Translations under genes and position numbers: made by a program
Source of the DNA: Alkalihalobacillus sp. TS-13
GTDB lineage: Bacteria; Bacillota; Bacilli; Bacillales; Fictibacillaceae
Direction: 5' to 3'
DNA: 64,000 nucleotides
Assembly (NCBI RefSeq): GCF_019720915.1
Contig: NZ_JAHKSI010000001.1
Coordinates: 248,001 to 312,000 of the forward strand
The notes under the pieces: model-generated
What the model saw: only the letters and a program-made list of their open reading frames with translations
Told to the model about the DNA's origin: nothing
Database searches by the model: none
Shown: positions 53,432 through 62,268 of the stretch, in pieces
Layout: each line of letters opens with the position of its first letter
How positions within the stretch are numbered: the stretch's first letter is position 1

Positions 53432-53471
53432 AGTGAATTCACTTGATATTTTTATTGAAATAATGGATTAT
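53432..53471 (+). promoter_or_regulatory. Palindromic operator candidate and promoter of the MFS gene
   Basis: AGTGAATTCACT (53432-53443) is a perfect 12-bp palindrome that ends on the first base of TTGATA (-35, 53443-53448). GATTAT (53466-53471) gives a 17-bp spaced -10. A repressor at the palindrome would block the -35. Confidence 0.45.
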
Positions 53472-53512
53472 GGATAAGTGTTTAATTATGGTAAAAAGTT
53501 TCGGGGGATAAT

Positions 53513-54973
53513 ATGGAAACAAAAATTAATACGAAAATCATTCTTGTTACCTTCATGATCGGTGCTTTTTTTGCTGTTCTGAACGAGACGCTTCTAAATA
53601 TCGCATTAACCGAACTAATGAATGTATTCAACATCAAAGCCCCAACTGTCCAATGGATGGCCACAGGATTCATGCTCGTAATGGGCGTGTTGATGCCGAT
53701 TTCCGCATTATTGATCCAATGGTTCACGACAAGGCAAATGTTCATCGGAGTCATGTCGATCTTTTTAGCGGGTACGATAATTTCTGCGTGTGCATTTAAT
53801 TTTCCGATGCTGTTAACGGGGCGGATGGTCCAAGCGGTTGGAACGGGCTTGTTGATTCCTGTCATCATGAATGCATTGCTGTTACTGTACCCACCTGAGG
53901 TCCGTGGACGGATCATGGGTACATTCGGGCTCGTCATCATGTTCGCTCCAGCTATCGGACCGACTCTTTCCGGTGTGATTGTCGATTTCTTAGGTTGGCG
54001 TTGGTTGTTCATCACAGTCATCCCATTTGCAGTATTTTCGATTCTGTTTGCAATGAGATACTTGCAGAACGTTGGGGAAGTCACTCGTCCTAAGGCGGAT
54101 ATTCTGTCAATCATCCTTTCGACGATCGGAATTGGAGGTATCGTTTATGGGTTCAGCAGTGCAGGTGAAAGCGGAGAAGGTTTTACATCTGTTAAAATCC
54201 TTTTGATCATCGGACTCAGTTTTGCCAGTCTCGTATTATTCGTGTGGCGGCAATTGAAAATCGATGAGCCGTTGCTTGATGTCAGGGTTTTTGCTTATAA
54301 AAATTATGCACGTGGTGTCACGATCTTCGTGGTCGTCATCATGGCGATGTTCGCATCCGAAATTGTCATGCCGATGTATTTGCAAGGACCTCTCGGATAT
54401 TCGGCTAAAATTGCAGGGCTATTGCTTTTGCCGGGTGCATTGCTGAATGGTTTGATGTCTCCTGTCATGGGGACATTGTTCGATAAATATGGACCAAGAA
54501 AGCTGATCATTCCGGCCTCGCTCGTTTTGGTTGGTGTGATGATTTTCTTCAGCAACATCAATCCGACCATTCCAATCTGGTGGTTCATCGTTGCATATAT
54601 CGTGTTGATGCTGTCGATTTCAGCAATCCTGATGCCTGCACAAACGAATGGACTGAATGAATTACCGAAACATCTGTATCCGCATGGTACGGCGATTGCG
54701 AATACGTTGCAGCCAATCGGCGGTGCGCTGGGTGTATCTGTTTTCGTCAGTATCATGAGCCAGGGACAAACGAGTTATCTTGAAAAACAAACAGGCCAAA
54801 TCACTCAGGATGTACTGGATAAAGCAATGACAGCGGGTGTTCATCACGCCTATTGGTTCGCACTTGCGTTGTGCATTGGAACGTTTGTGGTTGCACTCTT
54901 CATTAGAAAAGCCATAGCACCTGATTTTGAACCAGAAGGACAAAATAAAGATGATAAAGACCACCTCACGTAA
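53513..54973 (+). CDS. DHA2-family MFS drug efflux protein (14 helices)
   Basis: The 486-residue protein starts after GGGGGATA. MIGAFFAVLNETLLNIAL and QWMATGFMLVMGVLMPISA are typical of LmrB/EmrB-type multidrug efflux, as is WRWLFITVIPFAV near residue 163. About 14 helices. No regulator gene adjoins it in this window, but a palindrome overlaps the -35, so a TetR/MarR-type repressor is likely. Confidence 0.9.
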   Translation: METKINTKIILVTFMIGAFFAVLNETLLNIALTELMNVFNIKAPTVQWMATGFMLVMGVLMPISALLIQWFTTRQMFIGVMSIFLAGTIISACAFNFPMLLTGRMVQAVGTGLLIPVIMNALLLLYPPEVRGRIMGTFGLVIMFAPAIGPTLSGVIVDFLGWRWLFITVIPFAVFSILFAMRYLQNVGEVTRPKADILSIILSTIGIGGIVYGFSSAGESGEGFTSVKILLIIGLSFASLVLFVWRQLKIDEPLLDVRVFAYKNYARGVTIFVVVIMAMFASEIVMPMYLQGPLGYSAKIAGLLLLPGALLNGLMSPVMGTLFDKYGPRKLIIPASLVLVGVMIFFSNINPTIPIWWFIVAYIVLMLSISAILMPAQTNGLNELPKHLYPHGTAIANTLQPIGGALGVSVFVSIMSQGQTSYLEKQTGQITQDVLDKAMTAGVHHAYWFALALCIGTFVVALFIRKAIAPDFEPEGQNKDDKDHLT

Positions 54974-54991
54974 GCGAGGGTGGTCTTTTTT
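54956..54991 (+). terminator. Terminator overlapping the MFS stop codon
   Basis: AAAGACCACCTC (54956-54967) pairs with GAGGGTGGTCTTT (54976-54988) with one bulge, then T. Confidence 0.75.
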
Positions 54992-55347
54992 ATATGGATT
55001 TGAAGGAGTGCACAGATTATCTAAAATAGTGAACAGAATAATCGGAGAAGTGAAAAAAGAACCGGACAAATTAATCGACCTCCCCCGAATTCACGAAACA
55101 CTAGTAACCATTTCTTAAGAATTCCTTTACGTTCTTAACAATACCTGATGGATTTTTGTCCAAAAATCCTCCAATTGATCATTTTTCAGCTTGAAAAACG
55201 GCAAATCTACTCTTAAACTACCTCGAATCTAGTAAAAAGGTGCATACATTCCTCGTATCCGCTTATTTTTTAAACTTCCTCAATATGTACTTAACAACTT
55301 CACTCTATCATTTGTTGTGTAAGACATAGAATAAGGAGTGGATAAGG
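54992..55347. other. Intergenic region upstream of phoX with possible PHO hexamers
   Basis: No gene. Hexamers TTAAGA (55115), TTTACG (55126) and TTAACA (55135), and TTAAAC (55270) and TTAACA (55291), recall PhoP half-sites TT(A/T/C)ACA, though spacing is irregular. Confidence 0.35.
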
Positions 55348-56979
55348 TTGTCAACAAAAATGGATCGAAAAAAATTTCTTACATATCTTGGTACTGGTAC
55401 GGTGGCATTGGCTGCTGCCGGCACTGGACTAGATGGAATCGCAGATAAAGTCAATGCACAGCAAGGCAATTTCCACAAACCGAATAAAAAAATACCGAAG
55501 ATGGGCCCTTTGAAATTCAAACCGATCGAACCGACTAGAAAGGATGACCTCGTTTTACCTAGAGGGTACTCCTATAACGTCGTAGCGGCATATGGTGACA
55601 AGATCAACCCAAAAGGTGACACTTTCGGATTCAACAACGATTTTACATTATTTTTTCCAATAGCAGCTGAAGACGAGCGCGGACTGTTGTGGGTGAACCA
55701 TGAATATGTAGATGACAAGTTCGTGTTCGGTAAAAAAATCGAAGGTGAATATTCTCAAGCACAAATACAGAAACTCCTCTACGATCAGGGTGGATCAATC
55801 ATTGAAGTCGTTAAAGGAAATGACGGCTGGAAATTGGATACTTCTTCACAATATGCCCGTCGTGTTACTGGTCTGACACCAATTGCCCTGACTGGACCTG
55901 CAAAAGGAGCAACAGCGGTCGGAGGTTCATCGAAAGTACAAGGAACATTTGCGAACTGTTCCGGCGGAAAAACGCTTTGGGGGACGTTGCTTACTTGTGA
56001 AGAGAACTACGAGGATACTTCAGAATCAGCAAAGCTTGATGAAACACATTACGGCTGGGTTGTAGAGGTGGATCCGTTCGATGAGAAGTTCCAGGTACGC
56101 AAACACACTGCACTTGGGCGCTTCAACCACGAAAATGCCAGCATGGGACTCGCGAATGATGGTCGTGTCGTCGTTTACATGGGTGATGACAAGAAGGATG
56201 CTTGCGTGTACAAATTCATCAGCGAAGGAAAATACGATTCGAAGGCTGGTAAAAAGAACGCGAAACTGTTAGAAAAAGGAACACTATATGTTGCTGATTT
56301 CAGTAAGGGTGCATGGGTGCCACTCACAATTGAAGAAGTCAAAAAAGCAGCAGCAGATGACAAGGAAGCATTGGACAAGTTCCAGACGCAGGCTGATGTT
56401 GTCGTCAATTGCCATGATGCAGCACTTCTAGTTGGTGGTACTCCAACGGACCGTCCTGAGGATGTGGAAATCAGTCCGTTTGATGGAACGATTTTCATCG
56501 CTCATACAAACAATGATAACCACGGGAACATGCACGGACACATCACCCGATTTTTCGAAAAGAATGAAGATCACGGTTCGCTTGAATTCCAATTCTCGAT
56601 TTTTGCAGCAGGTGGAATCCAGAGTGGGTTCAGTGCGCCGGATAATCTGACATTTGATGAAGATGGAAACCTTTGGACTGTGACTGATATTTCCAGCAGT
56701 AAACTGAACAGTACGATTTGGGAGCCATTCGGAAACAACGGCATGTTCGCCATCCCGACACATGGACAAGATGAAGGTGTTGCGTACCAGTTCGCTTCTG
56801 CCCCTGTTGAAGCGGAATTGACAGGTCCATCATTCACTCCTGATGAGAAAACATTATTCCTATCCGTTCAGCATCCGGGTGAAGAAACCGAAGACCTTTC
56901 AAAACCGACAAGCAAGTGGCCACATCGAGCAGGGGATTCTATGCCTCGTCCTGGTGTTGTCGCAATCACAGGCTTTTAA
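55348..56979 (+). CDS. phoX: PhoX-family alkaline phosphatase, Tat-exported
   Basis: TTG 55348 is at nine bases from AAGGAG; ATG 55360 is too far. The 543-residue protein has a Tat-like signal peptide: MDRKKFLTYLGTGTVALAAA with Arg-Lys in place of Arg-Arg, cut near VNAQQ. The DUF839/PhoX domain shows the calcium/iron site segment NCSGGKTLWGTLLTCEENYED near residue 200, FNHENASMG near residue 250, and a late EGVAYQF. PhoX enzymes hydrolyse phosphate esters outside the cell. tatA and tatC follow directly, mirroring PhoD with TatAd/TatCd. Confidence 0.9.
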   Translation: MSTKMDRKKFLTYLGTGTVALAAAGTGLDGIADKVNAQQGNFHKPNKKIPKMGPLKFKPIEPTRKDDLVLPRGYSYNVVAAYGDKINPKGDTFGFNNDFTLFFPIAAEDERGLLWVNHEYVDDKFVFGKKIEGEYSQAQIQKLLYDQGGSIIEVVKGNDGWKLDTSSQYARRVTGLTPIALTGPAKGATAVGGSSKVQGTFANCSGGKTLWGTLLTCEENYEDTSESAKLDETHYGWVVEVDPFDEKFQVRKHTALGRFNHENASMGLANDGRVVVYMGDDKKDACVYKFISEGKYDSKAGKKNAKLLEKGTLYVADFSKGAWVPLTIEEVKKAAADDKEALDKFQTQADVVVNCHDAALLVGGTPTDRPEDVEISPFDGTIFIAHTNNDNHGNMHGHITRFFEKNEDHGSLEFQFSIFAAGGIQSGFSAPDNLTFDEDGNLWTVTDISSSKLNSTIWEPFGNNGMFAIPTHGQDEGVAYQFASAPVEAELTGPSFTPDEKTLFLSVQHPGEETEDLSKPTSKWPHRAGDSMPRPGVVAITGF

Positions 56980-56984
56980 TAGGT

Positions 56985-57226
56985 GGCTTTGTTAAAAATT
57001 GATGTTGATTTTTGACTAAGTTTGATTGAAGCGAAATTTGCGACACTCCTGCGGGGAAAGCGATCCAGGCGAGACCCCACAGCGAATTAAGGATCTTCTC
57101 TAACAGTCACCACGTCGTGTGGTGAACGTCGATGCCCTACATCCTGTGGAAGTGAGCGAGGAGGCTTGCGGATCGCCCGCAGTAAGGAAGTGAATTTCGC
57201 AAAATCAACAATAAAGTATAACAAAG
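56985..57226. mobile_element. MITE-like element with terminal inverted repeats
   Basis: Left end GGCTTTGTTAAAAATTG and TTGATTTTTGACTAAG (56985-57019) is the reverse complement of the right end AAAATCAACAATAAAG and TATAACAAAGC (57201-57226) at most positions. The body is the GCGACACTCCTGCGGG repeat. No transposase is encoded, so it would move in trans. It lies between phoX and tatA. Confidence 0.65.
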
Positions 57227-57249
57227 CTTAATAGAAAGGAGAATGCATC

Positions 57250-57432
57250 ATGCCATTCAATATCGGAATTCCAGGTTTGATCCTGATCTTGATCATTGCG
57301 CTCGTCATTTTCGGGCCGGCTAAACTGCCTGAAATCGGACGCGCATTCGGAAACACTTTGAAAGAATTCAAAAACGCAACGAAGGATCTCGTTTCTTCAG
57401 ATGACTCCAGTGCAAAAGAAAAGAAAAATTAA
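57250..57432 (+). CDS. tatA: Twin-arginine translocase subunit TatA
   Basis: The 60-residue protein starts after AAAGGAG. One membrane helix (residues 5-21), then [14 protein letters not shown] and an amphipathic helix [11 protein letters not shown]. TatA polymerises into the pore that passes folded proteins. Its neighbours phoX and tatC suggest a dedicated pair for the phosphatase. An element of 242 bases separates it from phoX. Confidence 0.95.
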   Translation: MPFNIGIPGLILILIIALVIFGPAKLPEIGRAFGNTLKEFKNATKDLVSSDDSSAKEKKN

Positions 57433-57444
57433 CTCTAATCTGGG

Positions 57445-57474
57445 AGAAAAGAGGGCATCCTCTTTTCTTCTTTT
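57445..57474 (+). terminator. Terminator between tatA and tatC
   Basis: AGAAAAGAGG (57445-57454) pairs perfectly with CCTCTTTTCT (57459-57468) around GCAT, then T-rich bases. It may give less tatC than tatA. Confidence 0.75.
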
Positions 57475-57574
57475 ATACTTAAAGAAAGCATAAATACTTT
57501 CTTCAGTATAAGTGCAACTTTGGCTCAGCCATCACTAAGGCTTGGCTTTACCAAGTACCAAGTTTTCTTTATAA
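57474..57574 (+). repeat. Dispersed repeat (AAAGAAAGTATAAA family), copy 3
   Basis: AAAGAAAGCATAAA, ACTTTCTTCAGTATAAG, GCTTGGCTTTACCAAG and AAGTTTTCTTT. It separates tatA from tatC. Confidence 0.75.
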
Positions 57575-57593
57575 GTAGAAAGGAGCTGAGAAG

Positions 57594-58325
57594 ATGGCTC
57601 AAGAATTGGAACTGGTCGATCATCTTGACGAGTTGAGGAAACGGATCCTCATTGTCGGAGCAAGTTTCCTAGCATTTTTCATAGTCGGGTTTGTTTTCGT
57701 AGAGCAAATCTATCAATGGCTTGTAAGAGATTTGAATACGGAGCTCGCCTTGCTTGGTCCGACTGATATTCTTTGGATCTATTTTAAAATTGCCGGAGTG
57801 GTGGCGATCAGCCTCACAATCCCGATGGCAGCTTATCATACGTGGCGATTCGTCGTTCCAGCTTTAGAAGCAACCCAGCAGAAGGCGACGTTGATGTTGA
57901 TTCCTGCATTATTTTTATTGTTCATCATCGGCATCGGATTTGGTTATGCGATCGTTTTTCCTACGGTACTCAATTTTCTGCAAGGATTATCGAACGATGG
58001 ATTCCAGATGTTCTATACGACGGAAAAATATTTCAATTTCCTTTTTCAAATGACGGTGCCATTCGGGTTCCTGTTTGAAATGCCTGTCGTCGTCTTATTC
58101 CTGACAGCGCTGGGAATCCTGAACCCTGCACGCTTGAAAAAATCAAGGAAAATCAGCTATTTCGTCTTTACGGTTCTAGCGGTTGTATTGACACCGCCAG
58201 ACTTCTTATCTGATATTTTAGTACTCGTCTGTCTTGTCGTTTTATTCGAAATCAGTATAACGATCTCTGCCTTTGTTTATAGGAAAAAACTAAAGCGTGA
58301 ACAAGAATGGAATGCGGATTATTAA
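57594..58325 (+). CDS. tatC: Twin-arginine translocase subunit TatC
   Basis: ATG 57594 after AAAGGAG. The 243-residue, six-helix protein has ELVDHLDELRKRIL at the N-terminus (signal-peptide recognition), PTDILWIYFKIAGVVAISL near residue 55, FVVPALEATQ near residue 85 and VLTPPDFLSD near residue 200. TatC recognises the twin-arginine signal. The basic tail is typical. Confidence 0.96.
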   Translation: MAQELELVDHLDELRKRILIVGASFLAFFIVGFVFVEQIYQWLVRDLNTELALLGPTDILWIYFKIAGVVAISLTIPMAAYHTWRFVVPALEATQQKATLMLIPALFLLFIIGIGFGYAIVFPTVLNFLQGLSNDGFQMFYTTEKYFNFLFQMTVPFGFLFEMPVVVLFLTALGILNPARLKKSRKISYFVFTVLAVVLTPPDFLSDILVLVCLVVLFEISITISAFVYRKKLKREQEWNADY

Positions 58326-58349
58326 AAGGATATACTGTACAATTCACCC

Positions 58350-58392
58350 AAAACGCAAGTGGTTTCACATACGAAATCACTTGCGTTTTTTC
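58350..58392 (+). terminator. tatC terminator
   Basis: AAACGCAAGTGGTTTC (58351-58366) pairs with GAAATCACTTGCGTTT (58373-58388) with one G-U, then T. Confidence 0.85.
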
Positions 58393-58511
58393 TACGAAAA
58401 CGTTTAGATAAAACCTTTACATATACACATCTTTCATATACCCCTCGTATTTTCCCAAAGTATCTTTTTCGGTTTTTTGAAATACGGGTATATACTTTAT
58501 TGATATAAACT

Positions 58512-58973
58512 TTACCAGAACCAATCATCGAAATCATTATTACGTTTGTGTGTTTTCTTACGGCTGTTGTTGTTGTCTAAAACTCTAAATGCTTCTCTAA
58601 CTTTTCTTGCAAATTGTAGTGGTGGTTCAACTGATTCGAAATGCATATACATTGCTCTAGGTTCTTCAAACAACCAATGGTTATGAACTGCAGTAACAAT
58701 GAGATCTCTTTTCCGAAGTTCTGTTAAGAGGGGGTTAACTTCTTCCTGTAAAAGAACTGTTTCTCCTAAGTTTAATGCCCTGCCTCTACTATCAATATTT
58801 TCAAAAGTAAAGAATTGAGGAATGACTAGTGGGGATTGAGTGGGTCGTCCAAGAATTGTAAATCGAAGATTACGGAATTTTTGTACCAGACAAACACCGT
58901 TTTCATCTAAACTTCCTTCCCCTCCAAGAATCCTGGCAAATTCCTGGCATAGTCTTTCAAGTTCTCGATTCAT
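58512..58973 (-). CDS. DUF1259 protein
   Basis: ATG 58973 follows AAGGAGG, six codons inside the longest frame. The 153-residue protein carries the DUF1259 (LppY/LpqO) signature VTAVHNHWLFEEPRAMYMHFES near residue 96 and SPLVIPQFFTFENID near residue 47. The family usually has about 150 residues per domain; function unknown, with His and Glu suggesting a metal. It has no signal peptide here and a basic C-terminal tail. Confidence 0.85.
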   Translation of the reverse strand: MNRELERLCQEFARILGGEGSLDENGVCLVQKFRNLRFTILGRPTQSPLVIPQFFTFENIDSRGRALNLGETVLLQEEVNPLLTELRKRDLIVTAVHNHWLFEEPRAMYMHFESVEPPLQFARKVREAFRVLDNNNSRKKTHKRNNDFDDWFW

Positions 58974-59342
58974 AATATAGCCTCCCTTCAAAAGGATAAT
59001 AATATTAAATTGTTAAACCTTTAGTATCATATATATGAGATATTCTAGTATTTGAAATGGACAAACGTATAAATCTATTAAAAATTGATAGGGAAAGTAG
59101 AAATAGTGCTATAGTCTATAAATGGATAGCAGTTTTATGTTATTCAATTAAAGATCAGCTATAAAAAGTCAAGTAACCAAATCGATTTTTTTAAATCGTT
59201 TTTTAGAGATATAGGCATGCCGATCAAGAGCGGGCAAAAGCAGATCGGGAAAGGTTTGATCATATAGAAGAGCATTTTAGAGTTTTTTCTGGGTGTGTCG
59301 ATATAGGGGGTAACTGGCAATTTGCCAAGCTCAAAATTATTT
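58974..59342. other. A/T-rich intergenic stretch
   Basis: No gene seen. AATCGATTTTTTT and TTTAAATCG near 59180 is a short inverted repeat. The right part leads into the SnoaL-like remnant. Confidence 0.5.
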
Positions 59343-59468
59343 GGGTTTGAATTTGAGAAAGAAACAGGAGAAGGGAAAAGTATTAAACAAATGGATAAGT
59401 CAAATGTATTTAGAAAAGACGTCCAAAGCTGGAAAGTAGTTCATGAGCATTTAAGTACTCTAGATTAA
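59343..59468 (+). pseudogene. SnoaL/NTF2-like remnant
   Basis: The frame up to TAA 59466 reads GFEFEKETGEGKSIKQMDK and VFRKDVQSWKVVHEHLSTLD. The last part (VFRKxxxxWKVVHEHxS) is the closing strand of SnoaL-like / DUF4440 proteins. No start or first two thirds is present. Confidence 0.6.
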
Positions 59469-59476
59469 GTAACAAT

Positions 59477-60019
59477 ATGGGAGAACTGTGTTTTTTTCAA
59501 ACTTATATCCTTGAACCTAACTTAACTTATTTAGCTATGGAGACAAATAAACTAAATTTACTTAAAAGGATGGGAAGTTTCTTGATTTCCAAACAAAGTA
59601 TACAAAATACATATTCACCACCAAAACATATTGTTTCAGCAGCAACTATTGTGATCAATGATACAGGGGAAATTTTATTAATTAAGGGTCCTAGGAGAGG
59701 CTGGGAAATGCCTGGTGGACAAGTTGAAGAAGGAGAGTCTCTAAAAAAGGCTGCGATCAGGGAAACAAAAGAAGAAACAGGTATTGATATTGACGTGTTG
59801 GAATTTTGTGGAGTGTTTCAAAATGTCAGCCGTTCAATATGTAACGCATTGTTCTTAGCAAAACCAGTGGGAGGTAAATTAACAACTTCTCCAGAAAGTT
59901 TGGAAGTCGGTTTCTATCCTATTAAGGAAGCTCTGGAAATGGTAACCTGGGGAAACTTCAGGCAAAGAATAGAGTACAGTTTGAATAAAAACAAGCAACC
60001 ATTTTATGTGGAATTTTAA
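59477..60019 (+). CDS. Nudix hydrolase
   Basis: The 180-residue frame holds a Nudix box GGQVEEGESLKKAAI with RETKEETGI (residues about 80-102) preceded by GEILLIKGPRRGWEMP. A possible true start is ATG 59537 or 59570; none has a strong ribosome binding site, and the first 31 residues are atypical. The substrate is unknown; the NTYSPPKHIVSAATIV pattern resembles Bacillus Nudix proteins of the ADP-ribose/nucleoside group. Confidence 0.78.
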   Translation: MGELCFFQTYILEPNLTYLAMETNKLNLLKRMGSFLISKQSIQNTYSPPKHIVSAATIVINDTGEILLIKGPRRGWEMPGGQVEEGESLKKAAIRETKEETGIDIDVLEFCGVFQNVSRSICNALFLAKPVGGKLTTSPESLEVGFYPIKEALEMVTWGNFRQRIEYSLNKNKQPFYVEF

Positions 60020-60211
60020 CTGGTTTTCCGGTAGGAGGCGTTGATCAAAGCAGGATCACGCCTCTATTTGGTTAATATCTAACTTTTAGGCAGGATGATG
60101 GAGGTATCTAACGTTTAAATAGTATGGCGAGCAGGTATTAAAAATAAACAGACTTTTTTAAGTAGTCTTTTGTGAAATGATTCTAAGTCAAGTGATAGGA
60201 GGATGTTCGAA

Positions 60212-61192
60212 ATGAACGGTTTAATAAAGGGGAAAATTGGTCTGGGTACTGCTCCTTTAGGAAATATGTTCAGGGACGCCCCGGAAGAAGAAGCGCTGGA
60301 AACGATCAATACTGCATGGGAACAGGGGGTCCGATATTTTGATACTGCCCCGTTTTATGGTGCTGGTTTAGCTGAGAGTCGCCTTGGCGAGGTTTTATCA
60401 AAGCATGATCGGGGTGATTATGTACTAAGCACCAAGGTAGGGCGAGTGATTTCAGATGAAATGGAGGATAAGGAAGGACTATTCGAATATGGACGTAAAA
60501 ATAAAATCATTGAAGATTACAGTGAAGACGGAACCCTGCGTTCCATCGAGCAAAGCCTTGAACGTTTGAAAACAGATCGTTTAGACTTCGTTTATGTTCA
60601 TGACATTTCTCCGGACTTTCACGGAGATGATTGGGTTACAAAGTTTGACACTGCTAGAAAAGGAGCTTTCCGTACTCTGACTCGCCTCCGTGAAGAAGGT
60701 GTAATCAAATCCTGGGGATTAGGGGTCAATCGAACCGAGCCGATCGAAATGGCAATTGAACTGGAAGAGACGATTCCAGATCTTTGCCTACAGGCTACCC
60801 GCTACACGCTCATGGACCATGAACATGCTTTGCGAAAATTAATGCTGTCAGCTTTGGAGAAAAAGATCGGCATCGTCGTTGGAGCGCCGTACAGTTCCGG
60901 TGTTCTCGTCGGGGGAAGTCATTTCGAATATCAAAAAGCACCTGATGAAATTGTTTCGAAGGCACAGAAAATACAGGAATTGGCTTCCAAGTATCAAGTT
61001 AGCGTCAAAAGTGTTGCCCTGCAATTTTCAATGGCACATCCTGCAGTAGCGGCGGTCATCCCTGGTACTACTCGTCCCGAACATGTCAGAGAGGATATTG
61101 CAGCAGCGCAGGAAGTTATCCCATCTGAGTTTTGGCACGAACTCCGTGAACAAAACTTAGTCTCACCTGTTGCTCCTCTGCCGATAGATTAA
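60212..61192 (+). CDS. Aldo/keto reductase
   Basis: ATG 60212 after AGGAGG (an in-frame ATG at 60203 abuts the site). The 326-residue (alpha/beta)8 enzyme has VRYFDTAPFYGAGLAE (Asp and Tyr of the tetrad) near residue 45, STKVGRV with the catalytic Lys near residue 78, and YVHDISPD near residue 132. It resembles D-threo-aldose 1-dehydrogenase / L-fucose dehydrogenase-type enzymes. Product and cofactor not determined. Confidence 0.88.
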   Translation: MNGLIKGKIGLGTAPLGNMFRDAPEEEALETINTAWEQGVRYFDTAPFYGAGLAESRLGEVLSKHDRGDYVLSTKVGRVISDEMEDKEGLFEYGRKNKIIEDYSEDGTLRSIEQSLERLKTDRLDFVYVHDISPDFHGDDWVTKFDTARKGAFRTLTRLREEGVIKSWGLGVNRTEPIEMAIELEETIPDLCLQATRYTLMDHEHALRKLMLSALEKKIGIVVGAPYSSGVLVGGSHFEYQKAPDEIVSKAQKIQELASKYQVSVKSVALQFSMAHPAVAAVIPGTTRPEHVREDIAAAQEVIPSEFWHELREQNLVSPVAPLPID

Positions 61193-61212
61193 TAGAATCC
61201 TACAACTGGTAA

Positions 61213-61257
61213 GGGGCTGTCCAAAAGTGTCTGACACTTCTTTTTAAGGACAGTCCC
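61213..61257. terminator. Bidirectional terminator (GGGGCTGTCC repeat)
   Basis: GGGCTGTCC pairs with GGACAGTCCC (61248-61257) around AAAAGTGTCTGACACTT, itself a small hairpin. It lies between convergent genes. Confidence 0.7.
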
Positions 61258-61271
61258 TATTTGATAATTTA

Positions 61272-61979
61272 TTAAGTAACCATATCCGACATCTGATCCA
61301 GTTCCAAAGGCAAAAAGGCATACTCTCCGTCTTTGATTATCTCACGTTTACGAACTGGAATCGTATGTTTAAAGATCGGCCCATCTATAACTGTGGTATG
61401 AAACTCTCCACCTTCTCCGCAGGGGTCAATACCTCGAGCTTCAAGCTCCTTTATGTATTCATGGGTTAATGTTCGCCCTAAATCGTCTTCTCGCATTCCT
61501 AGTGATAAATTAACAGTTACAATTAGGGTTACAAATCCTAGATTTAGGAACTCTTCGACAGCTTTACGATGATTCATTTCCCATAAAGGCATCCCAAGGT
61601 TTAACCCAGCATTTTTCGAAACTTTTTCATGCCAACAGCCGTGAGCAGGCATATCCAGGTCTCCAGTTACTAACACTTCTGCTCCTTTATATTTTGCTTG
61701 TTCTAAAAGATGCATAAATACTTTTTCATAATCTGTCCAACTTGCAGCTGCAGTATATAAGGGCAAACCTATAGATTTAGCTTGGGCATGAATAAGCTCC
61801 GGAGGCGTTCCGTGGGATCTCGAACGTTTTCCCTCTTCCTCAAGCATAACGATAAGCCCAACTGCTTCTCCAATCTTCATTGCTTTATATAGAGCTAAGA
61901 CACTGTCCTTTCCTCCACTAAAAGAAGATATGAATTTATGACCGCGAGCACCATTTTTCCAATCTATGAATTCTGACAT
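61272..61979 (-). CDS. Dph6-type ATP pyrophosphatase
   Basis: The 235-residue protein starts after AAGGGGAAGG. FISSFSGGKDSVLALYKAM is the PP-loop near residue 20. VLVTGDLDMPAHGCWHE near residue 105, GMPLWEMNH near residue 135 and GIDPCGEGGEFHTTVIDGP near residue 195 are typical of the diphthine-ammonia ligase / MJ0570 group. In bacteria without diphthamide the substrate is unknown. Confidence 0.85.
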   Translation of the reverse strand: MSEFIDWKNGARGHKFISSFSGGKDSVLALYKAMKIGEAVGLIVMLEEEGKRSRSHGTPPELIHAQAKSIGLPLYTAAASWTDYEKVFMHLLEQAKYKGAEVLVTGDLDMPAHGCWHEKVSKNAGLNLGMPLWEMNHRKAVEEFLNLGFVTLIVTVNLSLGMREDDLGRTLTHEYIKELEARGIDPCGEGGEFHTTVIDGPIFKHTIPVRKREIIKDGEYAFLPLELDQMSDMVT

Positions 61980-62268
61980 TTCTATCCTTCCCCTTTATGT
62001 TTTTTCACACTACCATGTGGTTTCAATGTTCTTTTCGTAATTCTATCACGATTAGTTCTTTTTGTATCAGGGTGCAGTATTAGCGAAATTCTAATGCTGA
62101 ATATTTAAGAGAAGTACATTTAAAAGAAACTACTTCAAAGTCAACAATGAAAAGAAACGTCATTCCTTTATAAAGGCTTTAGGATGATTGTACTCATTTT
62201 TCAGTTAGGGGGGAATAGAACTTCGGTTTTATAACGTAAAAAAAGCTTAGAATTTCAAGCTCTTTTAG

